Part shown: one piece after another, positions 10,254 to 21,072 of the stretch
Layout: each line of letters opens with the position of its first letter
How positions within the stretch are numbered: position 1 is the first letter of the stretch
Assembly: GCF_003086355.1 (NCBI RefSeq)
Contig: NZ_CP031733.1
Location: 2,356,001 to 2,420,000 of the forward strand
Direction: 5' to 3'
DNA from: Streptococcus chenjunshii
GTDB lineage: Bacteria; Bacillota; Bacilli; Lactobacillales; Streptococcaceae
Length of the DNA: 64,000 bases
Notes under the pieces: model-generated
What the model saw: the letters and a program-made list of their open reading frames with translations, nothing else
Told to the model about the DNA's origin: nothing
The model's database searches: none
Translations under genes and position numbers: made by a program

Positions 10254-10691
10254 TTACAAACCTGCCAGCAAATCCTGCTCAACTTCTGCTGCAACGGTTC
10301 CGTCTTTACAGATAAGGAGCAATGTGTCGGCACCGGCCACTGTTCCCAACAAATCCGGAAGCTGAGCGCTGTCAATAAGATTGGCTAAAACATCGGCTTC
10401 GCCTAGGTTCGTATGCAATACCAAAATAAAGTCTGCCCGCGCCACTTTTAAAATATAAGAACGAATAACAGGCGTAAAACGGCTAACTGAGGAACTCGAT
10501 AGGCTGTAATAAAGTTTGCCGTCAGCATCGCGACGTTTAAGCAGGCCAATTTCACGTAAATCACGGGAAAGAGTGGCTTGGGTGACCTGAATCCCTTCAT
10601 CCTGAAGAGCCCGTTTAATAGCTTCTTGTGTGCTGATATGGCCATTTTGGATAAGATATCTGATTTTTGCTTGTCTCTCTGCTTTATTCAT
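10254..10691 (-). CDS. argR: Arginine repressor ArgR/AhrC family
   Basis: 145 residues. The winged-helix N-terminus ([35 protein letters not shown]) and the C-terminal hexamerising, arginine-binding domain ([15 protein letters not shown]) are both present. ATG at 10691 follows AAAGGGAAAA. It faces argS across a 480-bp intergenic region, which fits control of arginine-related genes, but which promoters it binds cannot be read here. Confidence 0.93.
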   Translation of the reverse strand: MNKAERQAKIRYLIQNGHISTQEAIKRALQDEGIQVTQATLSRDLREIGLLKRRDADGKLYYSLSSSSVSRFTPVIRSYILKVARADFILVLHTNLGEADVLANLIDSAQLPDLLGTVAGADTLLLICKDGTVAAEVEQDLLAGL

Positions 10692-10725
10692 CAATTTTCC
10701 CTTTAACTGTCTATTTGTACTTAAA

Positions 10726-10754
10726 ATTATAGCAAAAAAGCCTGAATATTTCAG
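10726..10754 (-). promoter_or_regulatory. argR promoter with a TGAA/TTCA palindrome
   Basis: Extended -10 TGCTATAAT (10726-10731), with a palindrome CTGAA-ATA-TTCAG (10742-10754) where the -35 would be. ARG boxes are built from TGAAT/ATTCA arms with longer spacing, so this is at best a partial match and autoregulation is a guess. Confidence 0.4.
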
Positions 10755-10872
10755 CTATCCTCCTTGCGGCTTATCAAACAGACACAGAACCTGTTTCTAA
10801 AACACCGCTTCTCCTCCGCAGTGCTTTTTTCTCGACTTTTCTTAGCCTTTGTTTTCCTGAGCTTTTAGGGCT

Positions 10873-11045
10873 GGGACAAAAGTCCTGCTTCTTTTTACTT
10901 TTTAACAGATGAGCTTGGCGCAGCGGCTGATTGGAAGATCCTATCCCTTGTCGCGCAAAGGATAGAGACTCCCTGATCAACTGTACGGAGGCGGGACGAC
11001 AAAAGCGAAAGCGTCATGTTATGGCAATTTAACGATTTTTGTCCC
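10873..11045 (-). repeat. GGGACAAAA-type inverted-end repeat, copy B
   Basis: 173 bp, inverted relative to copies A and C. It is bounded by GGGACAAAAGTCC on the left and TTTTTGTCCC on the right. Between the ends it shares the same conserved blocks with copy C (GCGGGACGACAAAAGCGAAAG, TGTTATGGCAATTTAACGAT read on the plus strand). It fills much of the argR-argS interval. Confidence 0.8.
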
Positions 11046-11169
11046 ACGCTCATCGCATTGAACTTTTGCTGTCTATTCCTCCTTGCAGCATAATTTACAT
11101 CGATGACTCTCGTCTAATTTCAAGTTTTGTGTTAAAATAATGTGACTACTGTTTGAGGAGAAAGTTAAG

Positions 11170-12861
11170 ATGGATACAAAAGATTTGGTTGCCGAGCAGA
11201 TAAGAAAAGCTGTCCCTGACTTAGAAGCGGCAGCTGTCACTGATTTACTGGAAATTCCCAAAAATTCTGACATGGGTGATTGGGCTTTTCCAGCCTTTAG
11301 TTTGGCTAAAACCTGGCGCAAGGCACCTCAGCTGATTGCAGAAGAAATCATTCAAAAAATTGATAGCAGTCAGTTTGAAAAAGTACAGGCCGTAGGACCT
11401 TACGTTAATTTCTTTTTAGATAAAAGCCAAATATCAGCAGCCCTTATCGGCCAAGTTTTGGCAGAAGGCGCTGACTATGGTCAGGAAAAGATAGGAGCGG
11501 GGCGCAATGTGACCATTGATATGTCCAGTCCTAATATTGCCAAGCCTTTTTCAATCGGACATCTGCGCTCTACCGTTATCGGAGACAGTTTAGCACAAAT
11601 TTTCCAGAAATTAGGTTACAAAACAGTCAAAATCAATCATTTAGGGGACTGGGGCAAGCAGTTTGGTCTCCTTATCCTTGCTTACAAAAAATGGGGACAG
11701 GAGGAAGCCGTTAAAGAACATCCGATTGAAGAACTTCTACAGCTTTATGTCCGCATCAATGAGGAAGTTCAAAAAAATCCTGAACTGGATGAAGAAGCGC
11801 GTGAATGGTTCCGCAAACTGGAAGAAGGAGATGAGGAGGCGCAGAATCTTTGGCAGTGGTTCCGCAAAGAAAGCCTGCTTGAATTCAGCCAGCTTTATGA
11901 TGAGCTGGGAGTCACTTTTGACAGTTATAACGGGGAAGCTTTCTATAATGATAAAATGGCCGAAATTGTTGACCTCTTGTCCGCAAAAGGCTTGCTTAAA
12001 GAATCACAGGGCGCACAAGTTGTTGATTTAGAAAAATACGGCTTTGAGCATCCAGCTCTCATTAAAAAGTCTGATGGGGCAACACTGTACATCACACGTG
12101 ACTTGGCTACAGCGCTCTACCGCAAACGGCAGTATGATTTTGCCAAATCTATTTATGTCGTTGGCAGTGAACAGGCCGGTCATTTCAAACAGCTCAAAGC
12201 TATTCTTAAAGAAATGGGTTACGACTGGACAGATGACATCCACTATGTTCCTTTCGGTTTAGTTACTAAAGGCGGTAAAAAGCTTTCTACACGAAAAGGA
12301 AATATTATCCTTTTGGAACCCACGCTTGCTGAGGCTGTGAACCGTGCCGCCCAACAAATCAATGCCAAAAATCCCGATCTTGCTGATAAAGAAGCTGTTG
12401 CCCATGCCGTAGGTGTAGGAGCTATAAAGTTTTATGATTTAAAAACTGACCGAATGAACGGCTATGATTTCGATCTTGAAGCCATGGTATCTTTTGAAGG
12501 AGAAACCGGCCCCTACGTCCAATATGCACATGCACGCATTCAGTCGATTCTGAGGAAAGCCGCTTTCTCTCCTGATACCGGCGCTTCCTACAGCCTTAAT
12601 GACAAAGAAAGCTGGGAAATTGTTAAACTGATTCAAAACTTTCCAGACACTGTCAAACGCGCCGCTGACAGATTTGAACCGGCTCTTATTGCAAAACATG
12701 CGATTCATTTGGCGCAAAGTTTTAATAAATACTATGCTCACACTCGTATTATTGCTGCTGACCCTGAGCGCGACAGCCGGCTTGCTCTTTGCTATGCAAC
12801 GGCCACAGTATTAAAAGAAGATCTGCGCCTGCTTGGCCTTGAGGCGCCAAATGAAATGTAA
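11170..12861 (+). CDS. argS: Arginyl-tRNA synthetase
   Basis: 563 residues, class Ia synthetase. Seen: the HIGH-type signature as [12 protein letters not shown] (SSPNIAKPF before it), the N-terminal Arg-S additional domain and the C-terminal DALR anticodon-binding domain ([10 protein letters not shown]). The KMSKS loop is replaced by [10 protein letters not shown], normal for many ArgRS. GAGGAGAAAG precedes the ATG. It is monocistronic, with repeat copy C starting 13 bases after the stop. Confidence 0.97.
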   Translation: MDTKDLVAEQIRKAVPDLEAAAVTDLLEIPKNSDMGDWAFPAFSLAKTWRKAPQLIAEEIIQKIDSSQFEKVQAVGPYVNFFLDKSQISAALIGQVLAEGADYGQEKIGAGRNVTIDMSSPNIAKPFSIGHLRSTVIGDSLAQIFQKLGYKTVKINHLGDWGKQFGLLILAYKKWGQEEAVKEHPIEELLQLYVRINEEVQKNPELDEEAREWFRKLEEGDEEAQNLWQWFRKESLLEFSQLYDELGVTFDSYNGEAFYNDKMAEIVDLLSAKGLLKESQGAQVVDLEKYGFEHPALIKKSDGATLYITRDLATALYRKRQYDFAKSIYVVGSEQAGHFKQLKAILKEMGYDWTDDIHYVPFGLVTKGGKKLSTRKGNIILLEPTLAEAVNRAAQQINAKNPDLADKEAVAHAVGVGAIKFYDLKTDRMNGYDFDLEAMVSFEGETGPYVQYAHARIQSILRKAAFSPDTGASYSLNDKESWEIVKLIQNFPDTVKRAADRFEPALIAKHAIHLAQSFNKYYAHTRIIAADPERDSRLALCYATATVLKEDLRLLGLEAPNEM

Positions 12862-12874
12862 CAGAAAAGAGTAT

Positions 12875-13036
12875 GGGACAAAAATCGGTAAATTGTCATA
12901 ACATGACGTTTTCGATTTTGTTGTCCCGCCTCCGCACAGTTGATCAGGGAGCCGCTAACCCTTTCGCAACATTTCAAACAGTCACTGCGCCAAATTCATA
13001 TGTTTAAAAAAGTAAAAGGAGGCGGGACTTTTGTCC
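12875..13036 (+). repeat. GGGACAAAA-type inverted-end repeat, copy C
   Basis: 162 bp immediately after argS. It has clean inverted ends, GGGACAAAAATCG and GCGGGACTTTTGTCC, and the same internal blocks as copies A and B. Placed like this it could act as a long-stem terminator of argS. Confidence 0.8.
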
Positions 13037-13082
13037 GAGACCGCTGGAAAAGTCTGCGGAAAAAACGAAGCCAATAAAAAAC

Positions 13083-14495
13083 GGCTCATTGTCAACTGTA
13101 GTGGGTGACTTATAGCTAAGCACGAGAGAGAATCAGAGAGGTTCTCTCTTTTTGAATGTTCAAAGCGATTAGAATTTTAGTTTTAAAGTTTTTGAAGTTC
13201 CTAAAACCAAAGGCATTTCGCTTAATGTCTTTGATAATCTTATTGGTAGCTTCGAGTTTGGCGTTGGAGTAGGGGAATTCAAGGGCGTTGGTAATCTCTT
13301 TTTTGTATTTCTTGAAGGTCTCAAAGGTCGTTTGAAGCACTGAGTTGACCGTGCCCATGTGTTCTTCGATCAGTTCGAAAAAGTACTTGGAATTCTTTTG
13401 CTGAAAATGGAATAAGAGCAGCTGATAAAGATCATAGTAATAGCGAAGTTCGTCTGAGAGATTTAATGTTTTCTCAATGATTTCACGAGGTGTTAAAGTC
13501 TGTCTGAAAGTTCGTGAATAGAAGGGTTTGTCAGAGAGCTTCCGACTCTCTTTTTGGAAGAGTCGCCAGTGATTTTTTAAGGCACGATAAGGTAATGAGC
13601 CTTTATCAAAGGTTTTCATGATGGCAATTCTGGTAGCCAACATAGCACGTCCTAGGTGCTGCACAATGTGGAAACGGTCCAACACAATCTTGGCGTTTGG
13701 AAATAATCTTTTGATTAGGGGGATATAGCTTCCAGACATGTCTGCGGTCACGACCTTAACCTGCTCACGACCCTTTCGAGAGTACTTAAAAAAGTGGTTC
13801 TTGATAGTTGTTTGCCGGTTGTTGTCTAAAATGGCCATAATCTTTTTGGTTTGAAAATCTTGAGCGATAAAAGCGAGTTTTCCTTTTTGATAAGAGAATT
13901 CATCCCAGGATAAGACCTCAGGAAGTCTTGAAAAGTCCTCTTTGAAGGTCAATAGTTCTAACTGTCGTTGGACGGCAGAAACGGAGATATGAAGGGCTTT
14001 AGCGATGTCTGTATTGGTCCGTTTTTCGGTATGAAGCTGGGTGATTTTCTGCCAGACAGGATGCGAGATTTGGTGATTCTTCTTAACCAAACTTGTTTGA
14101 GCGACCCTGACTTTACGGCAGGACTTGCATTGGAAGCGTCTTTTTTTGAGTTTAAGGAGGGTTGGCATGCCTTGGATATCTAAGATTGGAATGGTAGATG
14201 GCTTTTGGAAATCATATTTAATCATGTGGTGATTACAGAGAGGACAATGTTTTGGTGGATAATCCAGCATAGCGTTGATGACAATATGACTATCGTATTT
14301 AACAGCACTCCCTATGATGATATTTGGGTCTTTCATTCCGATTAATTCTGTGGTATGCTTAAGATGTTCCATATGAGCCTTTCTAATGAGTTGTTTGAAC
14401 GCTTTTCATTATAAGTCATATGGGACTTTTTTTCTACAGTCAAAAAGCTCCATAATCTCCAGAGTGGAGTTACCCACTACAGAAATTATAGAGCC
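13083..14495 (-). mobile_element. Intact ISL3-family insertion sequence
   Basis: 1413 bp, flanked by a perfect 8-bp target duplication TAAAAAAC (13075-13082 and 14496-14503), the size expected for ISL3. The terminal inverted repeats share GGCTC at the tips and CTGTAGTGGGT further in. The single transposase gene fills the element. Because duplication and frame are intact, the insertion looks recent. It landed at the foot of a long hairpin (14496-14554). Confidence 0.93.
13116..14372 (-). CDS. ISL3-family transposase
   Basis: 418 residues. The N-terminal zinc-finger-like CPLCNHH and CKSCRK pairs are followed by a helix-turn-helix (NTDIAKALHISVSAVQRQL) and a DDE core: LSWDEFSYQKG, TADMSGSYIPLIKRLFPNA and, near the end, NAKLEATNKIIKDIKRNAFG. 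It resembles the streptococcal IS1193/IS1167-type enzymes. Full length with no frameshift. RBS AAAGG is 6 bases before the ATG. Confidence 0.95.
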   Translation of the reverse strand: MEHLKHTTELIGMKDPNIIIGSAVKYDSHIVINAMLDYPPKHCPLCNHHMIKYDFQKPSTIPILDIQGMPTLLKLKKRRFQCKSCRKVRVAQTSLVKKNHQISHPVWQKITQLHTEKRTNTDIAKALHISVSAVQRQLELLTFKEDFSRLPEVLSWDEFSYQKGKLAFIAQDFQTKKIMAILDNNRQTTIKNHFFKYSRKGREQVKVVTADMSGSYIPLIKRLFPNAKIVLDRFHIVQHLGRAMLATRIAIMKTFDKGSLPYRALKNHWRLFQKESRKLSDKPFYSRTFRQTLTPREIIEKTLNLSDELRYYYDLYQLLLFHFQQKNSKYFFELIEEHMGTVNSVLQTTFETFKKYKKEITNALEFPYSNAKLEATNKIIKDIKRNAFGFRNFKNFKTKILIALNIQKERTSLILSRA

Positions 14496-14554
14496 TAAAA
14501 AACGAACGATTTATGCTAGTCAAACAGGACTTAGTTTATATCGTTCGTTTTTTA
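14496..14554. terminator. Long bidirectional hairpin next to the ISL3 element
   Basis: The 15-base arm starting TAAAAAACGAACGAT pairs perfectly with the matching arm ending at 14554, around a 29-base loop that has its own short stem (GTC/GAC). A/T runs on both flanks give terminator form in both directions. It probably ended argS and yitT transcription before the IS landed; the target duplication keeps the hairpin whole. Confidence 0.65.
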
Positions 14555-14703
14555 ATTTGTTTTTATTGCTTTTCTATCAGTTTATTTGTTGATAATTTCA
14601 TTGAGATGACTTTTTCAGCGGCCTTCTTTTGTCCCCTGCCTCTTTCCAGTGTCATAAAATGTTTAGATCAGTAAGATTTCAATTATATAAGAACAGCTCC
14701 TTC

Positions 14704-15576
14704 TTATTTATCATAATTTCTCCGGCGGATTTTAAAATCAGAACTGATTACCTCATCAACATCCATAATCGAAATAAAAGCATCCGGATCTAAGTGGGCT
14801 AAAATAGCCTTAACAGCTCTAACCTCACCGGGATTAAGGACAACATAAAGAACCTTCTGCTGCTGGCCAGAATAAGCCCCTTGGCCTTCCAGATAGGTAA
14901 CGCCTCTATTAATCTCCTGAAGAATTGCCCTTGCTGCTGCTTCTGACTGTTTGGTAATGATAATCATGCCGCGGACAGAGTAACCGCCATTTTGAACAAT
15001 AGTCAGCACCTGACTGAATACAAAGCTGGCAATCAGAGTATAGAGCATATGCTGAAGATCAATGTAAATCAAAGAGGCACAAAGGACCAAAGAATCGATA
15101 AAAAGCAAGGTCTGTCCAAGCTTAAACCCCAGTTTTTCCTCCGCCAGTCGGCCGATAATATCCGTTCCTCCCGTTGTTGCTCCATAGCGAAAAACCAACC
15201 CGCTCCCCGCTCCGGAACATAGACCGGCAACCACAGCTACCAGCATCATATCATGCTGCAGAACGATTCGCAGCGGAATGAGCTGCCAAAACCACATGAA
15301 AAACGACATTAAAACTGTCCCGTAAACCATCAAAGTCAGAGACTTTCTGCCTAAAACTCTGGCACCTATAATAAAAAGCGGGATATTAAAAAAAAGCGAT
15401 GAATAAGCGGGATTAATCCCCAACAAAGAATGAATAATCAACGTGATTCCGGCAACACCGCCTTCTGCCAACCGATAAGCCATATTCAGCTTTACAAAAC
15501 CGAAAGTATAAATCGCCACCCCTAAAGTGATTAATAATAAATTCCGAACCTGAATAATTTTCTCCTCTTTGACCAT
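14704..15576 (-). CDS. YitT family membrane protein (first paralogue)
   Basis: About 290 residues: five or six hydrophobic segments in the first 200 residues, with the glycine-rich signatures AEGGVAGITLI and FRYGATTGGTDIIGRL, then a soluble C-terminal DUF2179-type domain (RGVTYLEGQGAYSG, LDPDAFISIMDVDEV). This is the YitT/DUF161 architecture; the substrate is unknown. ATG 15576 follows AAAGGA. It lies next to a second, diverged paralogue in the same orientation. Confidence 0.85.
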   Translation of the reverse strand: MVKEEKIIQVRNLLLITLGVAIYTFGFVKLNMAYRLAEGGVAGITLIIHSLLGINPAYSSLFFNIPLFIIGARVLGRKSLTLMVYGTVLMSFFMWFWQLIPLRIVLQHDMMLVAVVAGLCSGAGSGLVFRYGATTGGTDIIGRLAEEKLGFKLGQTLLFIDSLVLCASLIYIDLQHMLYTLIASFVFSQVLTIVQNGGYSVRGMIIITKQSEAAARAILQEINRGVTYLEGQGAYSGQQQKVLYVVLNPGEVRAVKAILAHLDPDAFISIMDVDEVISSDFKIRRRNYDK

Positions 15577-15877
15577 CACATATATCCTTTCCTAGCTAAT
15601 CAGATCTAATTGAGACTCAGTCAAAATCAACAGTAGGCCGGCAGACTTGAACACTGACTGCCATAAATATCCGAATTTTTACATGCTCAGCAGGCTGCCG
15701 CTCCAGCAGCTTTTCGTCTTGACAAAGGATACTGAGACATAAAAACCAACCCTCTTATTCTGAGAGCCGGTAGACTTTTTCATTTATTGAAAGCCGCAAA
15801 GAAGACGGTGCTCCATTGCTGAAACCTTTTGAAATATCATCTTAGGGAGCAGTCATGCTCTCAACATTTCCTAATTG
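15577..15877. other. Non-coding interval between the two YitT genes
   Basis: About 300 bases without a convincing gene. The only structure seen is a short hairpin GGGAGCA-GTCA-TGCTCTC around 15845-15862, just behind the second yitT stop and lacking a T-run. Confidence 0.5.
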
Positions 15878-16822
15878 CTACTCCTCTACAAAATGCCCCA
15901 TAATTTTCACGTTTTCCGCAATCGAAACGAAGGCATCAGGGTCGGCTTTTCTCATAATATCCTTGAAATCTTGGTACTCAGCTCGGGTGATAATGGTGAT
16001 TAAAACAGCTTTTTTCTCATGATTGTAAGTCCCTTGGGCATCATTGATAGACGTTACACCGCGGTTAAGCTTCCGGTGAATTTTCTGTGTAACTCTCTCC
16101 GGTTGATTTGTAATAATCATAGCCTGCAGTTTCTTCTGCTTGGTAAAAACAGCATCTGTCACACGGCTGGATACAAAAATAGTTATCATTGAATACAGTG
16201 CGTACTGCCAGCCAAAAAGCAGACCGGCAAAGATCATAACCAAACAGTTTATAAAGAGTGAAATACTCCCAACATCACGCCCGGTTTTCCGCCGTATAAG
16301 CAGGCTGACAATGTCAGTTCCGCCGCTGGAAATATTAGCCCGCAAACCATAGCCTACACCAAGCCCCATAATCAAGCCGCCAAAAATAGCATTAATCAAA
16401 GGATCATCTGTCAAAACAACAACCGGCACAAATTGAATAAAGAAAGAACTGAATGTTACTGTAAAAAAGGTAAAAACAGTAAACTTGTGCCCAATTTTTC
16501 GCCAAGCGAGCAGAAGGAGCGGTAAATTAATAAGATAAAAACTTAAAGCAACAGGAACTGCATACCCTGTCAAACGTCCGCTCACTGCTGATAAAACCTG
16601 CGCCAGACCAGTTGCTCCGCTGGAATAAACATGTCCCGGCTGAAAGAAAAAGTTGACAGCAATACTGGAAAGAAGCCCATAGAGCAAAGCGGCTGATAAC
16701 TTTTCGGTATACTTTTCCCGTGAAATACTCTGCAGGGTTTTAAAAACACCGCCCTTTTTAGCCTGTTTGCTGATAAGATAATGCATTTTTTGCTGATAAC
16801 TGTTTTTAATCGTTTTCTTCAT
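15878..16822 (-). CDS. YitT family membrane protein (second paralogue)
   Basis: 314 residues with the same plan as the neighbouring gene: membrane segments carrying [14 protein letters not shown] and [18 protein letters not shown], then the DUF2179-like tail ([36 protein letters not shown]). It has a longer basic N-terminus. It overlaps the 3' end of aspS by 17 bases, so it is probably translated from the aspS message. Confidence 0.85.
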   Translation of the reverse strand: MKKTIKNSYQQKMHYLISKQAKKGGVFKTLQSISREKYTEKLSAALLYGLLSSIAVNFFFQPGHVYSSGATGLAQVLSAVSGRLTGYAVPVALSFYLINLPLLLLAWRKIGHKFTVFTFFTVTFSSFFIQFVPVVVLTDDPLINAIFGGLIMGLGVGYGLRANISSGGTDIVSLLIRRKTGRDVGSISLFINCLVMIFAGLLFGWQYALYSMITIFVSSRVTDAVFTKQKKLQAMIITNQPERVTQKIHRKLNRGVTSINDAQGTYNHEKKAVLITIITRAEYQDFKDIMRKADPDAFVSIAENVKIMGHFVEE

Positions 16823-18563
16823 AATGATTGACCTGAAGAGCCAGTTCTTTCAGCTGTTCATCTGAAACAAGACTCGGAGCCTGTGTCATTGGATCAATGG
16901 CTCTATTATTCTTTGGAAAAGCAATGACCTCACGAATGTTGTCCTGACCTGCAAGCAGCATGACCAGCCGGTCAAGACCAAGTGCCAGGCCGCCATGCGG
17001 AGGAAAACCGTAGTCCATAGCTTCCAGCAGAAAGCCAAATTGCTCCTGAGCCTCTTGATCAGAAAAACCGAGCGCCCGCAGCATTTGTTCCTGAAGTTCG
17101 CGCTGATTGATACGTAAGCTTCCTCCCCCCAATTCATAGCCGTTAAGTACGATATCATAGGCCAGTGCACGTACTTTGGCTAAATCGCCATTCAATTCAT
17201 GAGCGCTTTCTGAGGCAGGCAGTGTGAAGGGGTGATGAGCGCTTACATAACGGCCTTCTTCTTCGGACCACTCAAACATTGGCCAGTCTACAACCCACAG
17301 AAAATTAAACTTGGACTTGTCAACCATGTCAAGTTCTTTGGCCAAACGCAGGCGCAGAGCACCTAAAGCGGTATTGGCAACATCAAGCTTATCAGCCACA
17401 AATAAAACCATATCATTTTCTTCAAGCTGTAAAGCAGCTGTCAACTTTTCCTCGGCTGCAGTTAAAAATTTAGCAATCGGTCCTGTAAGCTTTCCATCAG
17501 TGTACTTCACCCATGCAAGACCCTTAGCGCCAAATTGTTTGGCGAAGTCTGCCAGCTTGTCAATCGCTTTACGTGAATAGCTGTCCGCCTGATTCTTCAC
17601 CACAATAGCCTTGACAGCTGGTGCTTCTGAGAAAACCTTAAAATCAAGCCCCTTGACAAGTTCTGTCAAGTCTTGCAGCAGCATCTCAAAACGTGTATCT
17701 GGTTTATCAGATCCATAGTAGTTCATGGCATCATCATAAGTCATCCGCGGAAAAGGCAAGGTTACCTCAAGACCTTTGACTTCTTTCATTACTTTGGCAA
17801 TCATGCCCTCTGTAATATCCTGAATTTCCTGTTCAGACAAAAAGGAAGTCTCTAAATCCACCTGAGTAAATTCAGGCTGGCGGTCTCCGCGCAAATCTTC
17901 ATCCCGAAAACATTTTACGATTTGATAATAGCGGTCAAAACCGGCATTCATGAGCAGCTGTTTAATAATCTGCGGACTTTGCGGCAAAGCATAGAAATGC
18001 CCTTGACTGACCCGAGACGGTACCAGGTAATCACGCGCACCTTCAGGTGTAGATTTCGTCAGCATCGGTGTTTCAACATCGATGAATTCTAAACCATCCA
18101 AATAGTTGCGAATGGCATGAGTGACTTTAGCCCGCAATTTAAAATTGGCCAGCATTTCCGGACGGCGCAAATCAAGGTAGCGATAGCGCAGACGGGTATC
18201 ATCTGCGGCTTCCACACCATCCTTGATTTCAAACGGTGTAGTCTTAGCTTCATTCAGAATTGTAAGAGCTTCTATTTTCAATTCAACAGCACCTGTCGGC
18301 AGATTGCTGTTAACCTGTTCACGTGCAGCAACCCGTCCGGTCGCTTCAATCACGAACTCATTGCGAAGGTTCTCAGCCGTCGCCATAACACTCTCAGATA
18401 CGTCTTCCGGATTAATCACCAGCTGCATAAGACCTTCACGGTCCCGCAAATCAATAAAAATCAGACCACCCAGATCACGGCGGCGTGCAACCCAGCCTTT
18501 AAGGGTCATAGTTTGTCCAATATGTTCGCTGCGAACACACCCTGCATACATAGAACGTTTCAC
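16806..18563 (-). CDS. aspS: Aspartyl-tRNA synthetase
   Basis: About 585 residues. Class II synthetase of the bacterial type with an N-terminal OB-fold anticodon domain ([20 protein letters not shown]), motif 2 ([17 protein letters not shown]), the GAD insert, and motif 3 ([16 protein letters not shown]). The start is set at GTG 18563 because the protein then begins MKRSMYAG as in other streptococci. An ATG at 18590 would add nine residues and has AAGGTG 9 bases upstream, so it remains possible. No T-box-like GGGTGGNACCGCG motif is visible in the leader. Confidence 0.95.
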   Translation of the reverse strand: MKRSMYAGCVRSEHIGQTMTLKGWVARRRDLGGLIFIDLRDREGLMQLVINPEDVSESVMATAENLRNEFVIEATGRVAAREQVNSNLPTGAVELKIEALTILNEAKTTPFEIKDGVEAADDTRLRYRYLDLRRPEMLANFKLRAKVTHAIRNYLDGLEFIDVETPMLTKSTPEGARDYLVPSRVSQGHFYALPQSPQIIKQLLMNAGFDRYYQIVKCFRDEDLRGDRQPEFTQVDLETSFLSEQEIQDITEGMIAKVMKEVKGLEVTLPFPRMTYDDAMNYYGSDKPDTRFEMLLQDLTELVKGLDFKVFSEAPAVKAIVVKNQADSYSRKAIDKLADFAKQFGAKGLAWVKYTDGKLTGPIAKFLTAAEEKLTAALQLEENDMVLFVADKLDVANTALGALRLRLAKELDMVDKSKFNFLWVVDWPMFEWSEEEGRYVSAHHPFTLPASESAHELNGDLAKVRALAYDIVLNGYELGGGSLRINQRELQEQMLRALGFSDQEAQEQFGFLLEAMDYGFPPHGGLALGLDRLVMLLAGQDNIREVIAFPKNNRAIDPMTQAPSLVSDEQLKELALQVNHYEEND

Positions 18564-18772
18564 GATTAAGCTACCTAAAACAGATGACATGCCTCACCGC
18601 ACCTTAAGAAAGAAGATGAATTTTCCAGTTAAGCACAGCAAAAACCTGTTTTTTTATTCCTTTCAAACTGACTGATACGCAAAAATCAAAGCACTCACCA
18701 ATCACTGCTGCAGAGCAGGGCAGGCTGTCTTGATTTTCAAAAAGTAAAAGTCATCATTATTTATCCTTTCCT

Positions 18773-18778
18773 ATTATA
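18773..18778 (-). promoter_or_regulatory. Extended -10 of aspS
   Basis: TGCTATAAT on the minus strand, giving a leader of about 200 bases before the coding start. The -35 is poor. I see no recognisable riboswitch in the leader. Confidence 0.55.
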
Positions 18779-18791
18779 GCAAAAAGCAAAC

Positions 18792-18821
18792 AAAAACCCC
18801 ACCTGCAAGGAGGAGTTTTTT
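18792..18821 (-). terminator. Terminator after the TMEM175-type gene
   Basis: On the minus strand AAAAAACTCCTCC faces GGTGGGGTTTTTG around a short loop, with wobble and one mismatch, followed by U-rich sequence. It separates the hisS-TMEM175 transcript from the aspS promoter. Confidence 0.6.
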
Positions 18822-18860
18822 ACAATCCAGCCGCTAAAGCCTTTCCAATCCTAAAGACCT

Positions 18861-19520
18861 TTAATCGGTCTGCCTAAGCTTATGTCTGTCAAGTCCGAAT
18901 TTTTGGGCCAGAACAGACGGGACATCGCCTTCTGCCAAAAAGGCATCTAAGCGCTTATCACGCCGGTAGCTGGCATAAAAATCCACCAGCGGCAGGACAA
19001 GATAAAGATAAGCCCCCCAAGAGTGCAAAAAGTAAGCAGCCAGAATAATAAGCAGATTAAGAACAATAGTCGCCAATAAGCGGCGGCGGTAAAAATGATA
19101 CAAAAGTGTATTCATGGAGGTTTCACGGCTGCTCTCTTTCAGTTCAATGATTGGAATGAGGTTGAGGGCTGTAATAACAGAAACATTGAGCAGGCCGTAA
19201 AAAAGCACGGATACCCAAACCGTATCATAAGAAACTAGCATTTTAATAGCAAGAGGAAAAAGAGACAGCAGACCATGAGCAAAAATATCCAAAAACAAAC
19301 TTTCCAGCTTGGTAGGTACTGTTTGATGCTGAATCTTAGCCCGACGGTACCAAATATTAATCAAGAGAATAAAGGAAATCAAGAAAAGACTGACAGATTT
19401 GACAAACTCCGGCAGCTGATCAGCACTGGTCGGTGCTTTTACTTCCAACACCAATATGGTCATAACGATAGCGATAATAGCATCGCTCAGCGTATCAAAC
19501 CGCCCGAAAATATATTTCAC
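18861..19520 (-). CDS. TMEM175-family potassium channel-like protein
   Basis: 219 residues. The first helix RFDTLSDAIIAIVMTILVLE is the TMEM175/DUF1211 signature (usually R-FSD, here R-F-x2-LSD). About five further hydrophobic segments follow. Bacterial members are tetrameric potassium-selective channels. Most of the family has FSDG at the signature; here LSDA, so channel function is inferred. It starts 10 bases after the hisS stop and is probably co-transcribed. Confidence 0.75.
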   Translation of the reverse strand: MKYIFGRFDTLSDAIIAIVMTILVLEVKAPTSADQLPEFVKSVSLFLISFILLINIWYRRAKIQHQTVPTKLESLFLDIFAHGLLSLFPLAIKMLVSYDTVWVSVLFYGLLNVSVITALNLIPIIELKESSRETSMNTLLYHFYRRRLLATIVLNLLIILAAYFLHSWGAYLYLVLPLVDFYASYRRDKRLDAFLAEGDVPSVLAQKFGLDRHKLRQTD

Positions 19521-19530
19521 AGAAAAGCTC

Positions 19531-20808
19531 CTATCTCAAGCCGGCAAAAACACTTGTGAAGTCTGACATGAGTTTATCAAGACTAACTTCAGTCTCCTGA
19601 CGGCTGCTGTTGTTCCTGACAGTTACTCGCCCTGTTTCGACTTCAGTTTCACCAAGAGTGATGAGAGTCTTTGCCTTAAAAGTATCTGCTGACTTAAATT
19701 GTGCCTTAATTTTGCGCCCAAGATAGTCACGCTCAGCAGAAAAGCCCTGTCTGCGAAGAGCCTGCACCAGCTCCAGTGCTTTGCTGTTGGCGCCCTCTCC
19801 CAGAACAGCAATGTAAACATCCAAACCATCCTCCAGAGGCAGCTCGATCCCCTGCTTGTCAAGGACGAGAAGCAGGCGCTCCAGACCGAGACCAAAACCA
19901 AATCCAGAAGTGGCAGGACCGCCAAAATAGTCCACCAGGCCATCATAGCGGCCGCCCGCACAAATCGTCAGCTCAGACTTGCCAACCTTGGTCATAAATT
20001 CAAAAATAGTATGATTGTAATAATCCAGACCGCGCACCATATTAGTATCAATCACATAAGAAATTCCAAGAATTTCAAGCATCTCACGTACAGCGTCAAA
20101 GTGTGCCTGAGACTCCTCATCCAGATAATCCAGAATGGAAGGGGCATGCTCAACGGCAGCCTGATCCTCTTTTTCTTTAGAATCCAGTACGCGCAGCGGA
20201 TTTTCTTCTAAGCGGCGCTGACTGTCCTTGGACAAATTTTCCCGCATCGGCAGAAGATAATCAATCAAAGCCTGACGGTAAGCGGCCCGGCTGCTGGCAT
20301 TGCCAAGAGTATTGAGATGCAAAATCACATCTTTTATACCAAGTTCCTGAAAAAAATGATAAGCCATGGCAATAGTCTCTGCGTCAGTCGCAGGGTTTTT
20401 AGAACCGAAAGCCTCTACACCGATTTGATGAAACTCACGCAAACGGCCGGCCTGCGGACGTTCATAGCGGAACATGGGACCGATATAGTACATCTTGACA
20501 GGCTTTTGAACCTCCGGTGCAAAGAGCTTATTTTCCACATAAGAACGCACCACCGGTGCCGTCCCTTCCGGACGAAGCGTAATATGGCGGCCGCCCTTAT
20601 CGTAGAAATCGTACATTTCCTTGGTCACAATATCCGTGGTATCACCGACAGAACGGGAAATCACCTCATAATGCTCAAACATAGGTGTTCGAATTTCACC
20701 ATAATGATATTTTTCAAAGGTTTCACGCGCAGTTTTCTCCACATACTGCCATTTAGCGCTGTCAGCAGGCAAAATATCCTGCGTCCCTTTCGGTTTCTGT
20801 AATTGCAT
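19531..20808 (-). CDS. hisS: Histidyl-tRNA synthetase
   Basis: 425 residues, class II. Motif 1 region [10 protein letters not shown], motif 2 [18 protein letters not shown], and the HisRS-specific [12 protein letters not shown] and AGGRYDGLV signatures, then the C-terminal anticodon domain. A weak promoter (TGGTAAAAT, -10 at 20840-20845) precedes it, in the region shared with the divergent rpmF. Confidence 0.97.
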   Translation of the reverse strand: MQLQKPKGTQDILPADSAKWQYVEKTARETFEKYHYGEIRTPMFEHYEVISRSVGDTTDIVTKEMYDFYDKGGRHITLRPEGTAPVVRSYVENKLFAPEVQKPVKMYYIGPMFRYERPQAGRLREFHQIGVEAFGSKNPATDAETIAMAYHFFQELGIKDVILHLNTLGNASSRAAYRQALIDYLLPMRENLSKDSQRRLEENPLRVLDSKEKEDQAAVEHAPSILDYLDEESQAHFDAVREMLEILGISYVIDTNMVRGLDYYNHTIFEFMTKVGKSELTICAGGRYDGLVDYFGGPATSGFGFGLGLERLLLVLDKQGIELPLEDGLDVYIAVLGEGANSKALELVQALRRQGFSAERDYLGRKIKAQFKSADTFKAKTLITLGETEVETGRVTVRNNSSRQETEVSLDKLMSDFTSVFAGLR

Positions 20809-20903
20809 AATTAAAATTCCTTCACTTGTAATCCTCTCTATTTTACCATGTTTTTGGAAAATAGCAGAGTTATTTTTCTAAAAAATCTGTCAAGTAACTT
20901 TAC

Positions 20904-20930
20904 TTTACAAAAAAGATGTGCTATTATATT
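20904..20930 (+). promoter_or_regulatory. Possible rpmF promoter
   Basis: TTTACA (20904-20909) and TATATT (20925-20930) with a 15-base spacer, followed by a leader of about 140 bases. In the leader GACCAGC and GGCTGTC can pair imperfectly. Spacing is short, so this is tentative. Confidence 0.35.
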
Positions 20931-21072
20931 AAAGTTGATGAAAATCAAAATATCTATTTTACTGAGCGGGTTTAAAAAAGAGACCAGCTTGCCTTGGAGT
21001 AAACGGGGCGGCTGTCTTTCCACTATATAAGGTCCCTGCTCTTATGATCTTAATCTTGAAAGGAATGAAACA

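Noticed and set aside
18564..18773. T-box leader of aspS
   Set aside because: No GGGTGGNACCGCG-like antiterminator sequence and no specifier-loop context seen.
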